From contig CM022675.1 of the NCBI GenBank assembly GCA_012295275.1, forward strand, positions 1,120,581 to 1,145,580: a DNA stretch of 25,000 nt, read 5' to 3'. The stretch's first letter is position 1, and every line of letters begins with the position of its first letter. Origin of the DNA: Chrysomallon squamiferum. Lineage: Eukaryota > Mollusca > Gastropoda > Neomphalida > Peltospiridae. Positions 12,246 through 22,844 of this stretch are shown here, piece by piece. The translations under genes and the position numbers were made by a program. The notes under the pieces were generated by a model. It ran no database searches and was not told the DNA's origin. It saw nothing but the letters and a program-made list of their open reading frames with translations.

Positions 12246-12625
12246 AACTATTACTACTACTACAACTATTATACAACTACTGCTACTACTATTACCACCA
12301 CAACTACTACTACTACTTGTACTTCTACTACCACTACTACCACTAGCACTACTACTGCTGCTACTACTACTACCAGTATCGCTACTGCTACTATTACTAT
12401 TACAACAATTACTAGTATTACAACCACCACTATTACTATCTACTATTACTACTATTGCTACTACTATTATTACAACTACTATCATTTCTATTACTATTAC
12501 TATTACACTCAACAACAACAACAGTTACTACTACAACTACTATTACTACTCCTACTACTTTTACTAGTATTACTATTACTAATGTTACTGTTATTACTAT
12601 AACTATTACTCTACTACAGCTATTA
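12115..12625. repeat. (ACT)n triplet block, about 510 bp
   Basis: The same ACT/ATT/ACC triplet family as the block at 6222, here probably intronic. Poly-Thr and poly-Val frames are artefacts. Confidence 0.93.
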
Positions 12626-12642
12626 TATCAAGAAAACAACTA

Positions 12643-12755
12643 GACAACAACACCATCATCAGCAACATGAAAATGATTTAAAAGTAACAACAACGTCAAC
12701 AACAACACCATCATCAGCAACATGAAAATGATTTTAAAGTAACAACAATGTCAAC
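12643..12755. repeat. 55-bp tandem repeat, two copies
   Basis: CCATCATCAGCAACATGAAA starts at 12653 and 12708; each copy continues ATGATTT-AAAGTAACAACAA. Copies are almost identical. Confidence 0.85.
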
Positions 12756-12810
12756 AACAACTGATGATGTATTCTATATTAAATTTGTTTTCTTTTTCTT
12801 TTTTTTTCAG

Positions 12811-13000
12811 ATTTTCGAAGAACGTTGAGTTTGTGAAGCCACGACTCAGACAAATTTGACAGAAATGTGAAAATGTCGCTAGAATTTCTTCTCTTTCCTT
12901 TTTGAGTGCTGCATTAACAAACTGTTTTTAAAAAAATTGATTTTCATGTAAAATTATTTCGAGGAAAATTGTGAGGAATAAAGAAAGACAGAATTGTTAG
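12811..13000 (+). other. Terminal exon and 3' untranslated region of the small peptide gene
   Basis: A very strong 3' splice site (about 20 T/C-rich bases ending TTTTTTTTCAG at 12810) opens this exon, and an AATAAA signal lies at 12977-12982. All three frames stop within the first 50 bases, so it is mainly untranslated. It is the natural 3' end for the plus-strand transcript starting near 9.1 kb. The end at about 13000 is an estimate from the usual 10-30 base spacing after AATAAA. The phase-2 frame is open for about 16 codons (F-S-K-N-V-E-F..), so a short coding part cannot be excluded. Confidence 0.5.
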
Positions 13001-13397
13001 TTTTGTTATATTCAATCGTCACGTGATAATCATCATCATCATCATCATCATCATTACAACCATCATCATTCTCACTACAACCTTCAACATAATCATAGTA
13101 AGTACTATTACAAGTATATCTCTCTAACAACTATTAATATTAATATCAGTTCTTAATAATAATAATATCAATTCAGGAAAAAAAAAAAAAAAAAAAATTA
13201 TGAAAGAAGGAAAGAAGGAAAGAGAGGAGAGAAAGGAAATATAACTCATGGCGAGTCGGTAAGTCAGGATATGGGATTACTTTATTAATACAGATTATCG
13301 GCCCTTTCGTATCACGTGAAAGAGATTAGAGGACATTGATCAGTCGTGTGGAAATCACGTGACCTCAGGTGAAAATATACAGGTAATGTGTTCAGTT
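13001..13397. other. Mostly unique sequence with three TCACGTGA palindromes
   Basis: (CAT)n at 13029-13053, an A run at 13178-13197, and TCACGTGA at 13019, 13312 and 13355. Splice-like GTAAGT (13258) and CAG/GTAATG (13382/13383) sites occur, but no open frame links them. Confidence 0.45.
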
Positions 13398-13430
13398 ATT
13401 TTATTTTATTTTATTTTATTTTATTTTTTT

Positions 13431-13461
<31 letters not shown>

Positions 13462-13487
13462 TTATTCATTTGCTACTATTATTATTA

Positions 13488-13536
<49 letters not shown>

Positions 13537-13550
13537 TGTTGTTGTTGTTC
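13398..13550. repeat. (TTTTA)n, (TTTA)n, (TTA)n and (TTG)n compound repeat
   Basis: Pentamer, tetramer and trimer A/T repeats in series, ending in (TTG)n. Confidence 0.92.
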
Positions 13551-13572
13551 GTGATTACACAATTTTTGATAG

Positions 13573-13657
13573 ATTCATATTTGTCCTGGCCAAGTATTCC
13601 TCTGAGAAATACGGCAGGTTGGAACGGAATAAACTGGGAGCCGCTATTGAAGAGTGA
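13573..13657 (+). CDS. Orphan candidate terminal exon (phase 2)
   Basis: A possible acceptor (TTTTTGATAG, AG at 13571-13572) precedes 28 codons beginning FIFVLAKYSSEKYGRLERNK and ending AAIEE, with a TGA at 13655. AATAAA follows at 13679-13684, as for a last exon. The sequence is less repetitive and more GC-rich than its surroundings. The composition (helix, Lys/Glu-rich, E-E end) faintly recalls an EF-hand or S100-type half, but no calcium loop is complete. No upstream exon with a matching phase and start was found; the plus-strand peptide gene has phase-2 donors upstream, so an alternative last exon is conceivable. A start in the upstream repeat at 13388 is not credible. Confidence 0.28.
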
Positions 13658-14174
13658 AACATTTATCTCTAGGATTTTAATAAATAAATAAATAAATAAA
13701 CAAACAAATAAATAAATAAATAAAATAAAATTAATTAATATTAAATTAAAAACAAAATAATAATATAAACTAAAAATACTACTACAGATATGATAAATGT
13801 GTATTGTTTTGTGTATGTAAAGTAAACACAGTGATAGAGTCTCGATCTACCAACCTCTGGTTCCCCAAAACTCACAAAGCTGCAAACAGATCGTAAAAAA
13901 AAAAAAATAAAAAAAAATAATAATAATAATAAGTTCATTAATTTAAGAAAGAAATTGATTTTCTTTTTCTTTAAACCACTGACATATTCATTAATTTAGA
14001 AACAAAAATTAATATAAAAGTGATTCTGATTAGATTATTTAATTAAAATACACCTCTGAAAATTGAGGAGAATCATATTCATATTAATAGCAATTTTGAA
14101 CTTATTAAAATTTAATTTTTTCAGTGCTGTTAAAAAGAAAATGAGATTGACACACACAACACACACACACACAC

Positions 14175-14179
<5 letters not shown>
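13658..14179. other. AT-rich sequence, no gene
   Basis: (AAAT)n at 13679-13725, A runs at 13890-13935, and AT-rich unique sequence to (CA)n at 14150-14175. Confidence 0.5.
13679..13684 (+). terminator. AATAAA after the orphan exon
   Basis: AATAAA lies 22 bases after the TGA of the orphan exon and runs straight into an (AAAT)n repeat, so it may simply be part of that repeat. Confidence 0.2.

Positions 14180-14262
<83 letters not shown>
14180..14262. repeat. (GA)n microsatellite, about 41 units
   Basis: A pure GA run, followed at 14320-14405 by (ACT)n, (AAT)n and (ATT)n that can fold back on themselves. Confidence 0.96.
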
Positions 14263-14264
<2 letters not shown>

Positions 14265-15146
14265 ATACAAAAAACAAGTCAATAACAAGAGAGAAATACA
14301 AAGGTAAAACTAAAAACATACTACTACTACTACTAATGATAATAATAATAATAACAATAATAATAATAATAATTATTATTATTATTATAATAATAATAAA
14401 TAACAATGAAAAAAAATGAAATGAAGAGAGAAGATATACAAACGGAAGATAATAAGTTTAAAAAAGAGTAACAGACTGAATGTAACTTTTTATGGTTAAC
14501 TAAAAAATGTCACTGATTCGCAGACGTCGCTTCGCAACAAAACAACACAAAGAAAAAAACATCAAAGTGAATCCTGTCTTAAGTCCTCAACATTCTGTCT
14601 CTTTGACATAATCAGCGACTGTTTGTCTGTCTGTCTGTCTGTCTGTCTTTGTGAACACAGGAACAAATTGAAATGTGTTGTGTTATTTATTATCATTCAG
14701 AAATGGATCTAACGAGGAAAATCGCTAGAAGAAGAAAAAAAAAAAAAAAAATTTTTTTTTTTTTTCTTAATAATAACGGTATACGAGCGTTTTGGTCTAT
14801 GTGGAGAAAATTACATATGATATTTCAAAAAAATAAAAATAAAAATAATAAAAAAAAGTTTTAAAAAAATGTTCTATGAAGAATAGTCTATTAGGAAAGT
14901 GACAGTGACTTTATTTTTTTTATTTTTTTTGTACCTTTTATGTTTGAAATATTACGTTATAACAGGTAGGTAAGAAGGCAGATAAACAGCTATACAGACT
15001 CACAGACTCACAGGCACACACATAGCTGTGTGTATGTTTGTGTGTGCGTGCAAGAGAGAAAGAAGCATGTGCGTATGTGCATACGTTGATAGAACAGCAA
15101 GAAAACAAACAGAAAACAAAACAAAACAAAACAAAAACAAAAAAGA

Positions 15147-15179
<33 letters not shown>

Positions 15180-15260
15180 TAAAAAAAATAAGAATAAAAG
15201 TAAAAACAGGGAAGTCAAAAAATAACAAACGCGCCCAGAACAGTGAACTCATTACAAATC
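14263..15260. other. AT-rich sequence, no gene
   Basis: (TGTC)n at 14622-14648, abutting A and T runs at 14730-14766, GTGT/ACAC patches, and (AAT)n at 15148-15180. Confidence 0.5.
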
Positions 15261-15268
15261 TATAAATA
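15261..15268 (+). promoter_or_regulatory. TATA-like box
   Basis: TATAAATA lies in a GC-richer unique patch (15230-15560). A TCACGTGA palindrome (15304-15311) overlaps a GTGAGT donor-like site about 45 bases downstream. This could be a promoter with a short leader exon; no coding exon was found to join. Confidence 0.25.
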
Positions 15269-15733
15269 GACCGTCGCGGTACTGCATCCGTTGTTTCTTT
15301 CAATCACGTGAGTCCTGTTTAAACAAAACTGGAGCAGTGCACGTCTGCGGGCCGGCCCAGATTTCACAAACAATTCAGACCCAATCAAAAACGATTATTT
15401 CACGACGCATTTTAAGACTTCCCGAATTAAAAGAAGCATTTGAAGTCCGCAGACTCCGGTCACTTTGTGAGTTTCTTTCGCGGAAATTTTTATTAATAAC
15501 GTTTCCTCTGACGTAGCAGAAAGGACGCGCGAATCCGATGGAGGGCGCAGTTAACAATCCCTCGTTCTATTTTTATCTTCCTTTTACCTATTTATTATTA
15601 TTATTATTATTATTATTGTTGTTGTTGTTTATAATTGATTTCATATTATTTTTTGAAGTTACGTAACGATGACGACGCATACGTGGTTTCTGAATGGTGA
15701 ATGCCAGCCCCCCCCACCAGCTTCTGTGTGCAC
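15269..15733. other. GC-richer unique sequence, possible promoter region
   Basis: Includes GC-rich GGGCCGGCCC at 15350-15359, several ACG/CGT-rich words, and (ATT)n/(GTT)n at 15593-15629. No exon could be supported. Confidence 0.35.
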
Positions 15734-15741
15734 TATAAATA
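15734..15741 (+). promoter_or_regulatory. TATA-like box
   Basis: A second TATAAATA lies 473 bases after the first, in unique sequence, followed by a GTGAGC donor-like site near 15821. As at 15261, no coding exon was found to join. Confidence 0.22.
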
Positions 15742-16001
15742 GTGCTTCCACGGTGCAGGACTTAATTTGTTCCCTGTGTCATTTGGTCTGCAGAAAAATA
15801 ATTAGCTGTGATTGCGGAACGTGAGCGTTGAATTAACACCCACTGACTTTTTTCTCTCTTTCATTTTATTTTTTTTTTTATTTTTTTTTTATCTGACTTT
15901 GAAATTAAAGTCACTACAGTTTGAAAATAACAAATTCCCAGTTAGGCAGTTATAACAACAAGAACAACCGCAACAGCAGCATTAATAAGATAATGATAGC
16001 A

Positions 16002-16059
<58 letters not shown>

Positions 16060-16104
16060 TAATAGTAATAATAATAATAACAATAATAATAATAATAATA
16101 ATAA

Positions 16105-16135
<31 letters not shown>

Positions 16136-16374
16136 AAGAAGAAGAAGAAGAAGAAATAAAGAAAGAACGAAAGAACATGGAATTAACAACAAAGAAAAAT
16201 AGATGAAAATAATAAATAAAACGAAACAAGAAAAAAGAGACGTAAGAAAAATAAAAAGTAAAAAGAAAGCTAACCAGACCAAACAAGGCAGAGGCTAACC
16301 AAGCCTTTTTATTTTATTTTATTTTATTTCATTTTATTTTGTTTACAAGTGTTTTCTAATATTCCCAGAACGTG

Positions 16375-16375
<1 letters not shown>
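15742..16375. repeat. (AAT)n, (AAG)n and (TTTTA)n repeats in AT-rich DNA
   Basis: (AAT)n at 16003-16106, (AAG)n at 16106-16155 and (TTTTA)n at 16304-16338. The rest is A/T-rich without a gene. Confidence 0.8.

Positions 16376-16430
<55 letters not shown>
16376..16430. repeat. Poly-A run of about 55 bases
   Basis: An uninterrupted A homopolymer between unique flanks. No obvious target-site duplication or retroelement body was recognised next to it. Confidence 0.95.
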
Positions 16431-17360
<930 letters not shown>

Positions 17361-17519
17361 AAAAAGAGCCACCAATATCTAGCTCTATCTTTGTCTGGTT
17401 AAATGACATCGTCGTAATCGACAGAAGTTATTGAAATAATGTTATTCCATTCTTTTTATCTTTTCTTCTTTTTTAATTTTTTAAAAATTATATATATAAT
17501 TAAATAATAATAATAAGTC

Positions 17520-17640
17520 AGAGAGTAAATGAGAGAGTTAGTGAGTAAATAAGTGAGTTACTAAATTAGTGCTCAGTGAGTTAATGTGAGAGTTTGTGAG
17601 TAAATGAGTGAGTTGGTGAGTACGAAGGTACGAAGGCTGA
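17520..17640. repeat. Degenerate GAGTAAAT/GAGTTRGT minisatellite
   Basis: Units such as GAGTAAATGAG, GAGTTAGTGAG and GAGTTGGTGAG recur with a period of 11-12 bases. Downstream of the cadherin 3' end on the minus strand; (CAT)n follows at 17669-17698. Confidence 0.7.
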
Positions 17641-17665
17641 GTCAGCCTGTAGGCCAGAGAAATTA

Positions 17666-17698
<33 letters not shown>

Positions 17699-17770
17699 AG
17701 TCTTCATCACTTTCATTATTTATGTATTTAATACATTTTTGTCTCTGTTTTCTTGTTTTATCTAGTTTTG

Positions 17771-17798
17771 TTTATTTAATTGTTTTTAATTAGTTTAT
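17771..17798 (-). terminator. Candidate polyadenylation signals for the cadherin gene
   Basis: On the minus strand AATAAA occurs at 17793-17798 and 17771-17776, about 75-100 bases after the stop codon. In AT-rich DNA such hexamers arise by chance, so the assignment rests on position. Confidence 0.4.
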
Positions 17799-17872
17799 TT
17801 TAGACAGTAATTTTACCAGAGTTTATCAGTTTGTGGCAGTTTGGTAACCTCTATGTCAATATCTATAAATAA

Positions 17873-19101
17873 TTATTTTTTCTTTTTCTTTATTTCCTTC
17901 TTAGACGTTTTCGTCTTCTTTGTTTTTTCCGTCTTCTCATTCTTCTTCGACTTCGATTTCCCTTCTGATTTTCCTGCCGTCGTCGTTGATGCTGCTGCCT
18001 CATCCTGCAGAATGTCGTCATCGTCGTTGGTGTCGTTGTTAACCTTTTCAGAAGTTTCTGAATGATTCATGTCGTCTTTGCTAGTAGCGATATTCGATCG
18101 TGTTTCATCTGGAACATCAGTCTCTTCCATCTGTGCTGATGTCGTAGAAGATGCTGATTTTTGCCTGGGAACAAAGACGTGGTGATGACCTAAAGCTGAT
18201 GTAGTTTGATGAGTATTTCCAGAAATGTCATGCGACTCTTCTTTTTCCATCACATGACCTTTCTCGTTCATCACGTGACCTTTCTCGTTCATCACATGAC
18301 TCTTTTCATCTGTCACGCTTTTGTTCTCCACTTCCATTTCTCTTTTCTCTTCTATCACGTGACTCTTTGATTCAATCACGTGACCGACGCCATCATAATG
18401 AGCAGCTGATTTGTTTCTGTTTAGCATTCTGTGGTCCATGGGAGCCGTGCTTGGTAGCATTTCCATGGTTACATCTCTCTCTCCGGTCTCCTCTAAATCT
18501 ACGACGGTGTACCAGGAATTATCAGAACAAACGTTTTCTGTTTCTCTTTGCAGAAACGTAACCGTGACGTCATAGTTCTGATGAAACGGAAACACGTCAC
18601 TTTTGCTTCTCAGAAAGTCCGGATGATTATCTGGTGTATGAGACCTTCTCTGACTGTGTAAGAAGACGGTTTTACTTCTCACAAGAGGCAGGGGTGTTTT
18701 GAAATCCACGCCCTCAGTCGGACTCGCCTCGGAAGTTCTCGCTAAACGTAGAGGAGTGATTATGTCATCAGTCCCATCCATCTCCGACTTGCTTCGTTTC
18801 AGAGCTGTGCTTTTCACGAAGTCAAAGTCATTTTTAAGATTCAAACTCGCCGAAAGGTCGAGGTCATTTCCTAGAATCGTCTTACTTCTAAACAGGTTGT
18901 TGATGTCGCTGAAATTAGGTTTCTCAGTGACTTCGACCAAACGCGACAGATCGGATTGCTCCAGTCCAGACTCGTCTTCCATTATTGGTTTCACTGTCGC
19001 CGTCATTTTCACGAAAGATTTCGTTTTCTCGAAACTGAACTCCGTTCTCTCCTTAAATCTGACAGACTTTATTGTACCTGCATTATCTTGTTCAGAAGAC
19101 G
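17873..19101 (-). CDS. Cadherin exon 9: cytoplasmic tail and stop
   Basis: The acceptor is TTATCTTTCAG (AG at 19102-19103), entered in phase 1, and the stop is TAA at 17873-17875. It encodes about 408 residues, all hydrophilic. Features in order: a K-S-V-R-F segment (19055-19069); four RSK[ST] motifs (18878-18889, 18785-18796, 18668-18679, 18599-18610) and two variants RNKS (18407-18418) and RQKS (18155-18166); tandem seven-residue units of the MNEKGHV type (about 18230-18385); an acidic patch NDDDD; and a lysine-rich end, KKEIKKKKK. No catenin-binding region or C-terminal PDZ ligand is evident. Codon use and base composition contrast sharply with the AT-rich flanks, so it is clearly coding. 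The tail is probably a phosphorylated docking platform (inference). Confidence 0.88.
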
Positions 19102-19111
19102 CTGAAAGATA

Positions 19112-19944
<833 letters not shown>

Positions 19945-19985
19945 TTTCATCAGTTTCCAGCTGTAACGGCAATTTCTTCTTGTGC
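19945..19985 (-). CDS. Cadherin exon 8 in window: 41-base juxtamembrane exon
   Basis: The acceptor is GTCATTCTAG (AG at 19986-19987) and the donor is GATGAAA/GTAAGA (exon end 19945). It turns phase 2 into phase 1, exactly what is needed to join exons 7 and 9, which otherwise do not match. It encodes HKKKLPLQLETDE, continuing the basic juxtamembrane segment. A rival candidate at 19413-19441 has only a poor donor. Confidence 0.72.
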
Positions 19986-19987
19986 CT

Positions 19988-20394
19988 AGAATGACAAAAG
20001 TAAATACAGTTAAAAATGCTGGCTGTCTTCTTGAAAGTTTAAATCAAATATACGAGAATGTGGCTTTTCATCCCACAGTCAAATCGAGGCTCGATACAGC
20101 AGCTAATTTCCCAAGGGTACAAATGTAGATAAATAAATAAACAAATAAAAAAATGAAATGACAAAATAAAAAAAATAAAAACAAACAAACAAAAAAAATT
20201 AACAAAAGAAAAAAAAAAAAAAAAAAAAATATAATAATAATAAGAAGAAACAAATAAAAATAATAATTTAACATAAAAATAAAATAAAAATACTATGCTA
20301 TGAATAATACATTTTGCATATAATAATAATGAATATACGCAGGTTCTCAATAGCAGATAATAATCGTAAAAACGTAAACATATCACCACACTAC
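19988..20394. other. Cadherin intron, A-rich
   Basis: A-rich runs (AAATAAA, A18 near 20208-20229). No exon seen. Confidence 0.6.
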
Positions 20395-20521
20395 CTTTTG
20401 ACGCATCTAACAATAACGACAACGGCAAGTATTATTAAGACAACGCCCTCCACTGCAGCAACAATTATCAGCACGACGTCGTCTTCCTCGGAGATGTAGC
20501 AGAGAAGAGACTGGGAAGACA
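20395..20521 (-). CDS. Cadherin exon 7 in window: transmembrane helix
   Basis: The acceptor is ATTATTTCAG (AG at 20522-20523) and the donor is CAAAAG/GTAGTG (exon end 20395). Phase is 1 to 2. After SSQSLLCYISEEDD comes a hydrophobic stretch of about 24 residues (VVLIIVAAVEGVVLIILAVV, then VIV), followed by the stop-transfer residues RCVKR. This orients the protein with the EC repeats outside and the basic tail inside. A Glu lies in the middle of the helix (AAVEGV), unusual for a single-pass span. Confidence 0.85.
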
Positions 20522-20600
20522 CTGAAATAATTGAGAAACGTTTTACAGAAACACCAACACTTTTAGTTTTATTTGTTTACATAATTTCTCCATTGTTTAT

Positions 20601-20712
<112 letters not shown>

Positions 20713-20722
20713 ATTTTATTAC

Positions 20723-20879
20723 CATATGGTAACATTTTTCTTGCTTGATTCTGAATCTGAAACCCAGACCTCTCCATGTCTGTCAGAACGTTGAAGATGT
20801 TGCTGAAGTTGACATTGTTAGAAAACGCTACGTCGACGTCAACGAATACACCACCAGAACTGAAACTATAAAACACCGT
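20723..20879 (-). CDS. Cadherin exon 6 in window: SEA/MAD-like domain
   Basis: The acceptor is TTTAATGCAG (AG at 20880-20881) and the donor is CATATG/GTAATA (exon end 20723). Phase is 0 to 1, 52 full codons. TVFYSFSSGGVFVDVDVAFS resembles the central strands of SEA domains (a GSV-V-D-V hairpin after a helix), followed by a second helix (FSNIFNVLTDMERSGFQI). In cadherin-23 and protocadherin-15 a ferredoxin-like membrane-adjacent domain of this general fold follows the last EC repeat. No obvious autoproteolytic GSVVV is present, only SSGGVFVD. A (TC)n tract starts 12 bases into the next intron. Confidence 0.75.
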
Positions 20880-20881
20880 CT

Positions 20882-21457
20882 GCATTAAATACTACCACAA
20901 CAACAACAACAAAGAAATTTAGAAAACCTGAGATAATTTGTGATTGGTGCAAATATATAAATACACGTTGTATCGTCATATGTATGCGTGTGTATATATT
21001 TACACCTAGACCAAAACAAATTAAAACAACAACACAACAATTTAGATAGATAGATTATATGGATGGATGGATGAATAAAGAGATAGACACATCATTTTAA
21101 AGATTACCTCTCACGTTTGATTATTAAATTTTGAAATTCTGGCATCTTCGAAAAATATTTCTGAATCTGAAATTATAATAATAAAAAACTAAATTATCAG
21201 ACACGTATTAAAATGATTTCAACTTCCGGTTATTTATGTGAACAATCGTTCTGTATGATTACTACATTATTTTGATATCATCATTATCAGTACAGACATT
21301 ATCAACATCGTAGTGGTCATAGTCGTCGTTGTTATCGTTGTCATCAATTCATGATTGTCACCCTTATCGTTAAAACCACGAACCTACGTTTTCACTACAG
21401 TTATCATCATCAATATCATCATCACCATCACCAACTAAGTCACAGATTTACCGTTAC
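20882..21457. other. Cadherin intron, unique AT-rich
   Basis: GGAT/GATA patches near 21045-21070 and CATCAT words near 21280-21435. No exon recognised. Confidence 0.6.
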
Positions 21458-21561
21458 CTGTGTCTCAATGTCATGACGCAGTCCTGTGCGGGTTTCCGCT
21501 TCAGAATCCACGTCTTTCTGCGAAATGCGCATTCCTATTTGTCCCCTAAATCTGTTGAAAG
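21458..21561 (-). CDS. Cadherin exon 5 in window: start of a membrane-adjacent SEA/MAD-like region
   Basis: The acceptor is TTTACAG (AG at 21562-21563) and the donor is ACACAG/GTAACG (exon end 21458). Phase is 1 to 0, 34 full codons. The peptide (FNRFRGQIGMRI then a Lys/Asp/Glu-rich stretch ending RHDIETQ) has no cadherin motifs. It reads in frame into exon 6, whose sequence has the strand-helix look of a SEA or MAD domain. The other two frames stop immediately, which supports this one. Confidence 0.7.
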
Positions 21562-21882
21562 CTGTAAATAGTAAAAACTCTCTCACATAGGTTTCCACAT
21601 CTTTGCCATGTAATATTTATTACAATAATAATAATAACAATTGTTGCTGTCATCACTGGTTTCGACAAACACACAAATATAAATACACGAACGACATACA
21701 TACACATATACACACACGCGCGTTGACAATTGTATACATATTCCTGTTATACCAACTTTTCGGTATAATGCATATCCTAGAATCCATCGCTGACGTCGTA
21801 GCTGTTGTAGTAGGTGTAGTAGGTTCAGGAGTCTCAACAAACGGAACTGCGCATGAGCGACTCGTGACGACGTAAGCGGTAC

Positions 21883-22326
21883 CTTTCATTTCCGGTACGC
21901 CATTGTCAGTTGCGGTCAGGACGAATAGGTCAGGTATAGCGGCCATGTTTTCTGTAATCAGCACCAAATAGTAGCCGTTGTTGAACGTCTCAACTCTAAA
22001 GAAGTGTTTGACATCGTCATCGAGATGTACAGACAACATCGTGTCTCCGTCCCTGTCGCTGACGCTGAAGTACAAAACCGGAAGTGCTAAAGAGCTGTTA
22101 CTTATTGGCTGTGTGACGTAAAGTTTCTGGTTGAAAACGGGAGCGTTGTCGTTGACATCGACGACGGCAATTTTGAGCTTGTTTTCAATCTGTTTCTCGC
22201 CGTCTGTGGCAGCGACTGTGACGACGTACTCCGCCGTGCCGACGTCGCTGTCGAGGAGTTTAGATGTGTAAAGTTTCCCCGATGTTGAATCAACACGAAA
22301 TATTTCTGAAGCAACGGCGGTTTTAG
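21883..22326 (-). CDS. Cadherin exon 4 in window: rest of one EC repeat plus the last EC repeat
   Basis: The acceptor is TATTTTTAAG (AG at 22327-22328), entered in phase 1. The exon completes one repeat (IFRVDSTSGKLYTSKLLDSD, AATDG) with the intact linker VDVNDNAPVF. It then encodes a last EC repeat in which the first calcium motif is altered (SVSDRDGDTM) and which has ATDNGVPEMK near its end. The best-scoring donor is ATGAAAG/GTACCG (exon end 21883, phase 1), which matches the phase of exon 5. The frame stays open past it for a further strand-like GTAYVVT and a Thr/Pro-rich linker, with another phase-1 GT at 21717 (exon end 21718). The longer form would complete the cadherin fold; the shorter has the better splice site. 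The 3' boundary is therefore unresolved. Confidence 0.78.
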
Positions 22327-22413
22327 CTTAAAAATAGAATCAAAAACAGAATACAAAATAATATTATATATATATACACAGACAGATAGATAGATAGATG
22401 CACACACCCACTC

Positions 22414-22550
<137 letters not shown>

Positions 22551-22844
22551 TCTGTGTGTGGTGTGGTGACTGTACAAGTGTCTGCTTTTATGTGTGTGTG
22601 TGTGTCTCTGTTTGTGTGTGTCTGTCGGTGTGTGTGTGTGTGTATGTGTGTGACACACATCTACGTTTGTGGGTGATGTTTATGTGTGTTCGTCTGGTGT
22701 TTCAGTATCTGTGAGGTGTAACTGTGCGTGCAGTATATGCACGTGCGTGTGGACATCGCAGTAAAACTCAACATTGCCATTTTTCACGACCCTGTCTGCC
22801 TCGCCCCACCCAGCAAAACGTGTGAGACCCGCCCTGATTCAAAC

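Noticed and set aside
11911-12567. 218-codon Thr-rich frame, possible mucin
   Set aside because: Mostly (ACT)n repeat; only 11986-12090 has splice sites, and there another frame fits the gene better.
13246-13382. ATG plus GTAAGT mini-exon followed by a second exon
   Set aside because: All three phases of the second piece hit stops, so no coding path exists.
13388-13657. 89-codon frame from an ATG through (TTTA)n and (TTA)n into the orphan exon
   Set aside because: The first 50 or more codons are repeat translation; only the last part looks non-repetitive.
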